Positions 1-7,200 of a stretch of 12,031 nt of DNA are shown here, in pieces (within the stretch, counting starts at the first letter, position 1; the number at the start of each line of letters is the position of its first letter). The position numbers were made by a program, and so were the translations under genes. Source of the DNA: Nitrososphaerota archaeon (GTDB lineage Archaea > Thermoproteota > Nitrososphaeria > Nitrososphaerales > UBA183); assembly GCA_027886925.1 (NCBI GenBank), contig JAPCJN010000060.1, positions 1-12,031 on the forward strand, in the 5' to 3' direction. The notes beneath the pieces are model-generated. The model was not told the origin of the DNA. It saw nothing but the letters and a program-made list of their open reading frames with translations, and made no database searches.

Positions 1-258
1 CCAACCGCCGAGCGCCGGTGGGAGGAGGATGCCATCGTCAGGTGGGAACTCCGACCCGATGGAGGAGGAACGATTCTTCATCTAGAGCATCGGAAGCTCA
101 ATCGCCAGACTGCCCTCGGCTTCGTCTCTGGAGTCCATGCATTCCTAGATCGGTTGGAGGCCCAGTTGAGTGAGCAGCTCCTACCGGACTGGCAGGAGCG
201 CATCCAGCAGGTAGCTCCTCAGTACCCCTCCTCCCCATCGTGGGTGTCGAAGCAGTGA
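1..258 (+). CDS. AHSA1/SRPBCC-like domain protein, C-terminal part (5' end outside window)
   Basis: Frame 1 is open from the first base to a TGA at 256-258, giving about 85 residues. The visible part has a strand-like segment (VRWELRPDGGGTILHLEH), then a helix that packs against the ligand cavity in this fold (VHAFLDRLEAQL), then a DWQERIQQVAPQYP tail. This order (WEL.P.ggGT.L.L.H, then a long C-terminal helix with HaxLdrLEaxL) is typical of the Activator-of-Hsp90-ATPase-like branch of the SRPBCC superfamily. These small cytosolic alpha/beta proteins bind hydrophobic ligands; few have a known ligand. The N-terminal half and the promoter lie outside the window, so the start, length and operon are unknown. 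It converges on the minus-strand gene that ends at 321. The family call rests on pattern memory of the C-terminal half only. Confidence 0.7.
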   Translation, partial: PTAERRWEEDAIVRWELRPDGGGTILHLEHRKLNRQTALGFVSGVHAFLDRLEAQLSEQLLPDWQERIQQVAPQYPSSPSWVSKQ

Positions 259-274
259 TGAAAGAACGAATCCA

Positions 275-311
275 TTCAATAACGATTGAAAAGCAACGAG
301 ACTACTAGTCT
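275..311. repeat. Two short inverted repeats between convergent genes, possible terminator
   Basis: The 62-bp gap between two convergent genes holds TTCAAT-aacg-ATTGAA (275-290, 6-bp arms, 4-nt loop) and AGACTA-c-TAGTCT (299-311, 6-bp arms, 1-nt centre). On the minus strand the first hairpin sits just after a CTTTTC run. A bidirectional transcription end is plausible. The arms are short and A/T-rich, so chance is not excluded. Confidence 0.3.
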
Positions 312-320
312 GCGTTCCGC

Positions 321-2390
321 TCAAGGCCCAATGTCGGCCTCGACCACGACCTCGCTGGCGTTGATGTTGACTCCGATGTAAGGGATTGGTATCTGGAGGT
401 TGATCGTAGGAGGGCCTGGTGTAATGGTCACGCGTGGATTTGCCACAGAGATGACTTGCGTCCCGGTAGTGTTCGGTTGTGAGACCAGGTAGGGGTCTCT
501 GATAGTGAACAGGGGCGAAGAACTGGAGAAGAGGCTGAGGAGAGCGTTGTCGAGGAGCGAGGTAAGTCCCAGTAGGTTCGCATTCGTGATCATGTCCACT
601 ATCGTCTCGGCCAGCGAGCTGACATCGCTGAGTATGGTCGATATCGCACCGCCAATCGCTTCTAGAGCGGTGGTGAGGATGCCCTTGATTATGTCCTGGA
701 GAGGTCCGGGGAATGGGTCCAGAACGTCTGCCAGTGCGGCCGCAATGCCGTCCTCGATCGCCTTCTGCAGCTTTGGCCCGAACTCGACTGGGACCACGAA
801 GATGGGGAGTTGCGGGACTACATAGAATTCCCACCTGTTAGGGTCGTTCGAGACCACCGCGTTACCCACGACGTAGTAGATGACCGGCTCCAGGGTGATG
901 CTAACCTGGCTTTCCAGACCGCTGAGGTCGATCGGGATGCTGATGTCTGGGTTGTGTCCGTTTCCTCCAAAGAGGCTGAAGCCCGGAATGTTGACAGCGG
1001 GGATTATCGTCACACCGTCGATGACGAGGGCTGGCGTGCTGAAGCCGGGGATGCCTATCTTGGGCAGGTCGATGTTGACCTTGAACTTGAGCGTGTCCCA
1101 CGATACGGTCAGGTCCTTGATGAGTATCGAACCGTTGGGCTGCGTGGAATTCGGATTCTGCAGCTTCACCGATCCCCCGGCCAGCGAGAGTGCGACCTTG
1201 TAGTCTATGTAGAGCGGTGGGTTCCCATACGTCGCATATGGCTGAGACGCTGGCGGAGGTGGACCTACCGGAACCTCGATCTCTATCGAGCCCGGTGCGA
1301 AGACGGTGGCCATGATCTTGTCGATTATGTTCTGTGAGATCGCGATTGTGAAATCGGTCGGCCCCGCGCCAGGTCGTGGCACTACGGACCTGGATGTGGG
1401 AGGGCCGTATCCTGGACCACCAGAGCCTCCGCCTCCGGGCGGGCCGAAGACCTCGCCGCTCAGGGTGACGTTGGCGTCCATGAACAACTTCACCTGGTCA
1501 TTCTCTATGGCAGGGTTGTTCGGGACGCTGGCTGAGGGGGTGACCTGGAGCGTGAACGTGGCGGGGTTGTAATCCAAGAGGCTCTCCAGGTTTAACGTTT
1601 CGGCCAGAAGAGCGTTCACCGCGTTGCTCACGGAAAAGAGGACGCCGTTGGTGAAGTACATCAGGTAACAGTCGATGAGTTCCCTCAAGCCATCAGGTCC
1701 GAAGCCCACGATATCCAGCGAGTCGAGGTTCATGTTGAGGAATCGCGAGCTACCTGGATTCTTCAGGACGCCTTCAGCAAAGAGATCCAGTTCGAAACAA
1801 TCGAGATGAGGCGCCGGGATGTTGGAGATGCCCGGGATGTGGCGTTCCATCGTCTGCCCTATCCTCTCTTCGACCTGTTTTGCTCTTGAAGCGAGTTGCG
1901 TGTTGCCGACGACGATGGGCTTCCTCTTGCCTGATGGACAAGTGGCCCCGGCGAAGGTCTGGGCGTGAATCGCAAAATGCTGCGCAGGGAGCGGAGAGGT
2001 CACGGTCGACGGAAGCGCGATTGCATTGCCAGAGGAGAAGTCGATCTGCAGCTGTGACAGTTGAACTATGAAATCGGGCGAAGGTATCGGGATGTTCAGA
2101 TTGAACGGGACGGGCGTGCCGATCGGCGGGTTCTCACTTGGGAATGGCGAAAAGCTGGTGCTGAAGAGGAGAGGCGGGATTCCTGAGATGTCGATAGGCG
2201 AGATGAGCGGGTCTTCAGGGTCTATTGGATTGGCCTTGATGGGGTTGCAAGCCAGCTGCGGGTAAGTAGCGACGTACCGCGAGCCGAAGTTGAAGAATGA
2301 AGGCACCTCCAACATCAGGCGACTTATGAGATCATTGATCCCGTTTTCGTGGACCGCAACATAGATGTCACTATTCGTCGTGTAGACCAT
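321..2390 (-). CDS. Tandem TULIP-like (BPI-like) candidate lipid-binding protein, 689 aa
   Basis: I do not recognise a named family; the TULIP comparison is inference. The protein has no signal peptide and no clear N-terminal membrane anchor. It appears to be two related halves. Residues 8-26 (DIYVAVHENGINDLISRLM) line up with 346-364 (DFTIAISQNIIDKIMATVF). Each half then has beta-type, Pro/Ile-rich sequence and a hydrophobic helical stretch (about 232-272 and 537-620). Each closes with a similar segment (NPATFTLQVTP...ANVTLSGEVFGP near 275-318; SSPLFTI...ASEVVVEADIGP near 625-689). A Gly/Pro linker (315-331, PGGGGSGGPGYGPP) joins them. An opening strand plus helix, a beta sheet and a long helix, present as two pseudo-repeats, is the general plan of TULIP proteins. 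Two IPGFS motifs (448-452, 468-472) lie in the second half. The ATG at 2390 follows a good TATA box, which supports this start. The gene stands alone, convergent with the AHSA1-like gene. Confidence 0.72.
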   Translation of the reverse strand: MVYTTNSDIYVAVHENGINDLISRLMLEVPSFFNFGSRYVATYPQLACNPIKANPIDPEDPLISPIDISGIPPLLFSTSFSPFPSENPPIGTPVPFNLNIPIPSPDFIVQLSQLQIDFSSGNAIALPSTVTSPLPAQHFAIHAQTFAGATCPSGKRKPIVVGNTQLASRAKQVEERIGQTMERHIPGISNIPAPHLDCFELDLFAEGVLKNPGSSRFLNMNLDSLDIVGFGPDGLRELIDCYLMYFTNGVLFSVSNAVNALLAETLNLESLLDYNPATFTLQVTPSASVPNNPAIENDQVKLFMDANVTLSGEVFGPPGGGGSGGPGYGPPTSRSVVPRPGAGPTDFTIAISQNIIDKIMATVFAPGSIEIEVPVGPPPPASQPYATYGNPPLYIDYKVALSLAGGSVKLQNPNSTQPNGSILIKDLTVSWDTLKFKVNIDLPKIGIPGFSTPALVIDGVTIIPAVNIPGFSLFGGNGHNPDISIPIDLSGLESQVSITLEPVIYYVVGNAVVSNDPNRWEFYVVPQLPIFVVPVEFGPKLQKAIEDGIAAALADVLDPFPGPLQDIIKGILTTALEAIGGAISTILSDVSSLAETIVDMITNANLLGLTSLLDNALLSLFSSSSPLFTIRDPYLVSQPNTTGTQVISVANPRVTITPGPPTINLQIPIPYIGVNINASEVVVEADIGP

Positions 2391-2417
2391 TGCAAGACAT
2401 GTGATTTGTTTTCTTAG

Positions 2418-2427
2418 TATTTATATT
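2418..2427 (-). promoter_or_regulatory. TATA box for the TULIP-like gene
   Basis: On the minus strand the sequence AATATAAATA lies with its centre about 32 nt upstream of the ATG at 2390. With the usual archaeal spacing of about 26 nt, transcription would begin near 2396, giving a leader of only a few nucleotides. No Shine-Dalgarno motif precedes the ATG, which fits a nearly leaderless mRNA. Confidence 0.65.
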
Positions 2428-2736
2428 ACTGGTTGCCGGAGTCTTCTCCTAGTCGACTCTTTCTCGTCTCGAAATCCGAAAAGCATTCATTCATCTTCAT
2501 CCAGGTCTCAGATGAAACCAAGAAAAGACGTCCCGAGAACCTGAAGACAACAATCCAGTACAGGGCCGTGAGCCGGTTTTTTCGACGACCGCTTTCTTAG
2601 AACGGACTCGTTTCGTCCCACTTTCAAATAGCCCGACTACATTCATCTTGCTGAAGATGCTCAAAGATTCTGCGCTAAAGTCAATTGATTCCCGAATCCG
2701 CCGCCAGAGCGGTTTTGTCAATTGGGGGCTAAACAT

Positions 2737-2744
2737 CTTAAATA
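2737..2744 (+). promoter_or_regulatory. TATA box for the VOC gene, deciding its start
   Basis: CTTAAATA is centred about 25 nt upstream of the ATG at 2766, the expected place for a leaderless transcript that begins at that codon. The other in-frame ATG (2748) lies only about 7 nt from the box and would not be in such a transcript. Confidence 0.6.
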
Positions 2745-2765
2745 GAGATGACAGCAATTAAGACC

Positions 2766-3182
2766 ATGGAACCTTCTCTCACCCCCTATCTGAACTTCAA
2801 CGGCAATACGTCTGAAGCCATGAAGTCTTACCAATCAATCCTTGGAGGAGAACTAACCATGCAAACCTTTGGCGAAGCGAGCATGGCTGAAACGCCTGAA
2901 GAGAAAAATTTGATCGTTCACGCGGCCTTGAAAAGCGACGGGCTCTCGTTAATGGCCAGCGATACCCATCCAAACGAGCCGGCGAAGTTCGGGGACAATG
3001 TCCACCTGAGCATTTCCGGACAGGATGGTGCCAGAATCACCGAAATATTCAACAGGCTTGGACAGGGCGGGAAAATCGACATGGCGCTTGCAAAGCAATT
3101 TTGGGGTGACACTTTCGGCATGCTCACCGACAAGTTCGGCGTCCATTGGATGGTCAACATAACCTCGCAGGCTCAAAGTTAG
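2766..3182 (+). CDS. PhnB-like VOC superfamily (glyoxalase/bleomycin-resistance fold) protein, 138 aa
   Basis: A small cytosolic protein of the vicinal oxygen chelate superfamily, PhnB/3-demethylubiquinone methyltransferase-like branch. The signature is clear: LTPYLNFNGNTSEAM near the start (residues 5-19), YQSILGGEL (22-30), and a C-terminal FWGDTFGMLTDKFGVHWMVN. Length fits the family (about 135-150). The substrate is unknown; most members are unassigned and some bind a metal. I chose the ATG at 2766 over the one at 2748 because a TATA box sits 25 nt upstream of it and because family members usually begin a few residues before the LxPYLxFxG motif. It is a single-gene unit that converges on the oxidoreductase gene. 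Its stop lies in a short AGTT repeat (3177-3190). Confidence 0.85.
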   Translation: MEPSLTPYLNFNGNTSEAMKSYQSILGGELTMQTFGEASMAETPEEKNLIVHAALKSDGLSLMASDTHPNEPAKFGDNVHLSISGQDGARITEIFNRLGQGGKIDMALAKQFWGDTFGMLTDKFGVHWMVNITSQAQS

Positions 3183-3308
3183 TTAGTTAGTCCCACAAAC
3201 AGTTAGTTTCGGTGGCAGTTCAAGGAACGCACGCCGTCGGTCTCTTGCTGGCCGACTTGCGAAAGCGGTCTTCCCTTCAGGCGCTAACATAAACACTCCT
3301 TCTCGGAT

Positions 3309-4085
3309 TTATTCAGGGAGCTCTCGCTTCCAATAGCCTCGAAAGACCTCTGCCCGGATGTCTTCCTCTGGAATAGAGAGACCGGACACCAGTGTCTCGA
3401 ACACGGAGGACACCAAGCCCGGAGTCCCACAAACGTAGTAGACTGGTTTGGCGATCTCGTGCGTCGTCTCTTGGAGGAGTCGCGCGTCGATTCGGCCAGT
3501 CCGGCCTTTCCACTTCTTCGCAACGGCTCCGGTCAGGGTGTGCACGACGCTGAACCGCGGATTCCGCTTCTCCAGCTCTTCCAGCTCGGCGCGATAGGCG
3601 ATCTCTTCCTCGTCTCGGTTGCTGTAGACTAGCCTGACGTCGATGGGCAATCCCTTGTCTGCCGCATACTCGGCCATCCCTTTGAGGGGCGTGATTCCTA
3701 TACCTCCTGCAAGGAGCACTGCGGGCCGCTCCTCGTCCAAAATGAAGTGGCCGAACGGCCCCTGAACCAGGACCTCGTCGCCCTTCCGAAGGGAAACGAA
3801 GGCCCGCTTGAAAGACGAGTCAGAGATTCTGATTCCGTATTCGAGCGTGGAGCGCGTCGGACTGGTCGCAAGTGACATGGGTCTCGCGTCAGCGCCCTCG
3901 TCAGTTTCAATCTGAAGGAAGGTGAACTGGGTGGGACGGAACGAGAATCCGAGCGGTTTCTCCAAAGTTATCCCATAAGAAGAAGGAGTGAGCTGGCGCG
4001 AGGAGACTACTCCCGCCACGTATCGCTGATTTGTCAATGCCATGCGAAGGAAATAAGGATACTTGTTGATTGACTTCACGCGCAT
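3309..4085 (-). CDS. FAD/NAD(P)-binding oxidoreductase (ferredoxin-NADP reductase family)
   Basis: A flavoprotein electron-transfer enzyme of the FNR superfamily, cytosolic. The FAD domain shows RPMSLATSP (68-76), the RxxS-type isoalloxazine/phosphate-binding motif, and GPFGHF (109-114). The nucleotide domain shows LLAGGIGITPLKGM (124-137), YSNR (154-157) and VCGTPGLV (218-225). There is no 2Fe-2S domain at either end, so it is the bare reductase type, about 245-260 residues as expected. The electron partner is not visible: no oxygenase, ferredoxin or hydrogenase gene is adjacent. The start is uncertain. ATG at 4085 gives 258 aa; ATG at 4043 (residue 15, MALTNQRYV) is an equally good N-terminus, and neither has a convincing Shine-Dalgarno or TATA box. 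Confidence 0.87.
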   Translation of the reverse strand: MRVKSINKYPYFLRMALTNQRYVAGVVSSRQLTPSSYGITLEKPLGFSFRPTQFTFLQIETDEGADARPMSLATSPTRSTLEYGIRISDSSFKRAFVSLRKGDEVLVQGPFGHFILDEERPAVLLAGGIGITPLKGMAEYAADKGLPIDVRLVYSNRDEEEIAYRAELEELEKRNPRFSVVHTLTGAVAKKWKGRTGRIDARLLQETTHEIAKPVYYVCGTPGLVSSVFETLVSGLSIPEEDIRAEVFRGYWKRELPE

Positions 4086-4198
4086 CTGGTCACGTCGGGC
4101 CCTCAGGAAGTCCGATGGTCATCCCCATCCTTAAGGCGGCAGCAATCCTTGAGCCTTAGGTTGAAAGTACCGGCACAAGGCAACGCGGTTTTGAGGAC

Positions 4199-4357
4199 AT
4201 GAAGTCACTCTCACGCAGAATACGTGGAGGGCATGGTAAGTGTGGCATCAACACTGAGAAGGCGTTCGGATAGGCATCTCCAAAGCCCGACTCCAATGCG
4301 GCCAAATGGATCGCATCAGGCGCCATGCGCGAGCTGGAGAGCGACTGGTCGAGAACA
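4199..4357 (+). pseudogene. Decayed coding remnant with an in-frame stop, family not recognised
   Basis: One frame in the gap between the oxidoreductase and DUF1697 genes reads like protein although it is broken. It begins MKSLSRRIRGGHGKCGINTE, meets TAG at 4271-4273, and continues with PKPDSNAAKWIASGAMRELE. The second part has the composition and heptad spacing of a helical-repeat segment; HEAT-like proteins such as DNA alkylation repair enzymes come to mind, but I cannot confirm that. The reading fades where the DUF1697 gene ends (4361) on the other strand. This is inference from codon-like composition on both sides of one stop. Confidence 0.3.
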
Positions 4358-4360
4358 GAA

Positions 4361-4888
4361 TCAGGTCATAGACAGCAGGGCGCTCACCGTTCTCCAGTTT
4401 CGAGTCGTCGCAGTGACTTTCAACTTTCTCTCAAGAAAGTTGTTGGAGAGCTTGGCTTGACCATATCCGTAGGGGCAATACAGGTATATTTCCCTCCCAG
4501 AGACAAAGTAGTCCTCGGCGGTGTCCTTTGTCCCTCTTAATTCCTCAAGATGAACGGTCTCTGGTTTTGAAAGCAAGAAGGTCACGTGGAGTTTGCTGGC
4601 GTCCCTCGTTTCAAATGGGTTGTTGTCGACCACTCCTTGAAGGTCTTTCTTGGTCCTGAGGAATACAGGCACATCGAAGCCGAACGACCGGTCTATCTCT
4701 TCCTCAATTCGGCGTGCTAGGGTCAAGACGTCTTTGTCGGAGGATTCGAACACGACGTTTCCGCTCTGAAGATATGTCCTGACGTCCTCTAGGCCCAACG
4801 ACGAGTAGAGCTGCTTCACAGCTTCCATCTTCACCTGTTTCTGGCCGCCGACGTTTATCCCGCGGAGCATAGAGACAAAAGTGCTCAT
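4361..4888 (-). CDS. DUF1697 family protein, 175 aa
   Basis: A conserved cytosolic protein of unknown function. Signature motifs are present in order: SMLRGINVGG (6-15), TYLQSGNVVF (38-47), a central VPVFLRTKKDL segment (73-83) and the terminal ATTRNWRTV (160-168). The length matches the family (about 170-185). I chose the ATG at 4888 because it places MSTFVSMLRGINVGG at the N-terminus as in other members; an ATG at 4963 in the same frame would add 25 unconserved residues. A weak TATA-like TTTACT lies about 23 nt upstream of 4888. The gene is divergent from the GH3-family gene, with about 115 bp between the starts. Confidence 0.88.
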   Translation of the reverse strand: MSTFVSMLRGINVGGQKQVKMEAVKQLYSSLGLEDVRTYLQSGNVVFESSDKDVLTLARRIEEEIDRSFGFDVPVFLRTKKDLQGVVDNNPFETRDASKLHVTFLLSKPETVHLEELRGTKDTAEDYFVSGREIYLYCPYGYGQAKLSNNFLERKLKVTATTRNWRTVSALLSMT

Positions 4889-5004
4889 CGGGGAACCAGC
4901 CCAACGCAGAGTAAAGGTGCTTTCTGTCCTCCCGTCTTCGATGTCCACGGGCGGTCCAAGCAAGTCCTTTACGCTCGTTACCTGAAGGTAACTGCTGGCG
5001 CTCC

Positions 5005-6150
5005 TTGGGAGAACCCGACCCGGACCTATCTCCGTTCCTGAAAGAGTTTGTAGACCCCTGGTATCGCTCTCTTGAGAATCCGGCTGAGAGTCAAAAAGAG
5101 ACCCTGCTCAACCTGCTCGTGGGCTACGCGAAAACGGACTATGGGAAGGAGTTCGGAGCCGACAGAATCGAGAGCCTCTCAGATTTTCAGAAGCTTCTCC
5201 CTGTCGTGGACTACAGCGCGCTCCTGCCCTACCTTGAGCGCGTGAAGAAGGGAGACTACTCGGCCCTCCTTCCTGAGCCGGTATCCCGGTGGGTCATGAC
5301 CAGGGGCACGACAGGGAACCCCAAGCTCATCCCGACCACCGAATCCCACCTGTCGCTCATACTCGCCGTCGGAGCTAGGGCGATAATCAACTTCGCCTTG
5401 CGTAGAGACCCCAAAGTCCTCGAGATGAATGTCCTCAACTTGAACTTTCCATCGGAAGTCGGCAGCTTGCTGACGGACAAGGGGCAAGAGAGTTACGGCT
5501 ATAGCTCGGGCAGCTACGCCAAACTCAACCCATCACTAGGGCCCACGTCTCTCGTCCCTAAGCAGGAGGAGATCGACAAGCTAGGCGGTGGGATAGAAAA
5601 AACGGATTGGGAGCGGAGATTCGAGCTTGTGTATCAGAGTGCCAAGGATAGCCCGGTCGGCAGTGTCATGGGGGTGACGCCTGTAATAACGGGATTCGCC
5701 AAATACCTGAGCAGAAGGCACGGCGTCCTCCCGAAAGAGCTTTGGAAGATGCGCGGGTTGTTCTGCACGAGCGTCGCGAAAATACAGACCAGCTATGCAC
5801 CGATGCTAAGGCATCAATATGGTGGATCCGTGCCTCTGGTCGAGATGTACACGGCGACGGAGGGAGTATTCGCTCAGCAGATCGACCAGCTTCCTTACGT
5901 CTGTCCCAACTATGACACATTCGTGTTCGAGGTCAAGACGAGCGGGGCGAAAATCAAACTGCTTCACGAAATGCAGCCGCACGAATGGGGCAGGATAATC
6001 ATCTCAGGGCCGCTTTTTCCCAGATATGACATCGGCGACATGGTAGAGTCGGTAGGAAAGAACCGCTTCCGAATCTTCGGGAGGGCGAATATGACCACTT
6101 ACTTGGAACACGCCGTCTTCGAAGTCGTGACCGGGGGATTCCATTTCTGA
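5005..6150 (+). CDS. Short GH3-family (acyl-adenylate forming) protein, 381 aa, TTG start
   Basis: Member of the GH3 auxin-responsive-promoter family of the ANL adenylating enzymes, which activate a carboxylic acid with ATP; plant members join it to an amino acid. Visible ANL motifs: TRGTTGNPKLIP (99-110, phosphate-binding loop), MYTATEGVFAQQ (281-292, A5-like), YDIGDMVESVGK (341-352, nucleotide ribose contact) and IFGR (357-360). The protein ends 21 residues after that Arg, whereas plant GH3 enzymes (about 580-610 aa) continue into a C-terminal lid domain. No frameshifted continuation is possible, because the opposite-strand gene ends 2 nt beyond. The start is TTG at 5005: the frame is open back to a TAA at 4912, with no ATG until 5296, which is inside the phosphate loop region. 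A CTG at 4924 is the only other upstream option noticed. The substrate is unknown. Confidence 0.82.
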   Translation: MGEPDPDLSPFLKEFVDPWYRSLENPAESQKETLLNLLVGYAKTDYGKEFGADRIESLSDFQKLLPVVDYSALLPYLERVKKGDYSALLPEPVSRWVMTRGTTGNPKLIPTTESHLSLILAVGARAIINFALRRDPKVLEMNVLNLNFPSEVGSLLTDKGQESYGYSSGSYAKLNPSLGPTSLVPKQEEIDKLGGGIEKTDWERRFELVYQSAKDSPVGSVMGVTPVITGFAKYLSRRHGVLPKELWKMRGLFCTSVAKIQTSYAPMLRHQYGGSVPLVEMYTATEGVFAQQIDQLPYVCPNYDTFVFEVKTSGAKIKLLHEMQPHEWGRIIISGPLFPRYDIGDMVESVGKNRFRIFGRANMTTYLEHAVFEVVTGGFHF

Positions 6151-6152
6151 GG

Positions 6153-7157
6153 TCACCCAAGGAACTCGGAGTCGAGCGCAACAGAGCCGAGCCCAGTAGA
6201 GGCTTGAATGACGAAAGACCTCGCCGCCTCGTCGGTGTCGCCCGCCGTCGCAATCAGCCTCGATGTCGACGACTGAGGTGAGATTGAGAAGCCCTGGAGG
6301 TTCTGGTACACGCTCCCCAACCCGACCGACGCGTCGACCGAGACCGCGGTGCCACTAGGAAGCTTGACCTTGAAGTTGACGCTTCCTGTCCCGGTAGCGA
6401 GAGTGATGGGAACCCGTTGTCCGCTCGGCGCAAGGTCGTTGGAAGTGAGCCTGATGCTCCCCGTCCCCACCTGAAGACTCACCGCGCCGACCCTCTGAGA
6501 TGTCAAGTTCGCGTCTATGCTGCCGGTCCCGCTTCGTAGGGAGACAACGCCGAGCGTCTCGCTGCCGAGGGTCCGTATGTCGATGCTCCCTGTCCCTGTG
6601 GAGGCGGTCACGTTGAGCACATATCCCGTCCCGATCGTTATCGAGAGGTCATATGACCGGGAAGTCGCGTTCAAGACGAACGTTCCCGCCCTCGTCTGGT
6701 TCGTGAGAGAAGCCAAGGGAGACTTGCCTGGGATAATCAACGGGAACGAAAGATTCGACCGTGTGAAGTTGACTTGGTACCCCAAATCGCTTCGGTTCGA
6801 AAAGGATATGTCTATGCGTCCCACGTCAGATGAAGCAAGCAACTCGACCTGCTTCGACGGAAGCTGTGAGCTGGTCGCCATTTGCGAGATGTGCACGCTC
6901 GTTGCAGAGATCCTCACGCCTGATGAGACGAACGCGCTGAGAACGAGCAGCCCGATCACGAAGACTGCGACATCGCCTCCTCGGGCGCGGTGTCCCAACA
7001 CAGCGAGAAGTAGCACGGCAAAACCCGCCGCTACGAAGACGAAAGAAATGGAAGCATTGAGGGTGACATCGTAGTAGTAGGCCACTCCTGCCAGGACAAA
7101 GAACGAGCCGCCGAGTACTCTTAGGATAGGAAAAGAGCTGGCCACGGAGGTCACCAT
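6153..7157 (-). CDS. Membrane-anchored toastrack (DUF4097-like) protein, 334 aa
   Basis: The N-terminus has three likely membrane helices (about 10-28, 35-54, 63-80). A domain of short beta strands follows and is probably extracytoplasmic. It is marked by six G-T/L-G-S turns: GTGSIDI (188), GTGSIDA (210), GTGSIRL (231), GTGSVNF (256), GLGSVYQ (279) and GLGSVAL (322). That is the pattern of toastrack/DUF4097 domains, beta-rich surfaces found next to PspC, LiaI-LiaF-TM and related envelope-stress proteins. Asn-X-Ser/Thr sites are frequent (for example N163, N182, N217), which suits an outside-facing archaeal domain. It begins 43 bp after the stop of the zinc-ribbon membrane protein and probably shares its transcript. 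Its stop is 2 nt from that of the convergent GH3-family gene. No enzyme activity is suggested. Confidence 0.78.
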   Translation of the reverse strand: MVTSVASSFPILRVLGGSFFVLAGVAYYYDVTLNASISFVFVAAGFAVLLLAVLGHRARGGDVAVFVIGLLVLSAFVSSGVRISATSVHISQMATSSQLPSKQVELLASSDVGRIDISFSNRSDLGYQVNFTRSNLSFPLIIPGKSPLASLTNQTRAGTFVLNATSRSYDLSITIGTGYVLNVTASTGTGSIDIRTLGSETLGVVSLRSGTGSIDANLTSQRVGAVSLQVGTGSIRLTSNDLAPSGQRVPITLATGTGSVNFKVKLPSGTAVSVDASVGLGSVYQNLQGFSISPQSSTSRLIATAGDTDEAARSFVIQASTGLGSVALDSEFLG

Positions 7158-7200
7158 AGGAGCGAAGGATGAGCAGAACCCGGTCTTGAAACTGGTCTGT

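Larger units (their letters stand above)
2391..2747. other. Divergent intergenic region carrying two archaeal promoters
   Basis: About 350 bp separate the TULIP-like gene (minus) from the VOC gene (plus). The ends hold the two promoters listed separately. The middle (about 2460-2730) contains no recognisable gene or RNA. One open frame on the minus strand (2497-2757) crosses it, but has no family resemblance and would overlap the VOC promoter and start. Confidence 0.6.

Noticed and set aside
181..834. Second minus-strand frame (217 codons) over the end of the TULIP-like gene
   Set aside because: Pro/His/Arg-rich out-of-frame reading that overlaps both the AHSA1-like and the TULIP-like genes; no domain pattern.
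810..1337. Plus-strand open frame (175 codons) opposite the TULIP-like gene
   Set aside because: Composition is low in hydrophobic order and rich in Arg/Asp/Val; it is a mirror of the coding frame on the other strand, with no promoter or motif.
2497..2757. Minus-strand frame of 86 codons in the TULIP/VOC intergenic region
   Set aside because: No family resemblance, overlaps the VOC promoter and start, and has no promoter of its own; it may be chance or old decayed sequence.
3177..3190. AGTT tandem repeat at the end of the VOC gene
   Set aside because: Only three and a half copies of four bases; a simple-sequence tract with no sign of function.
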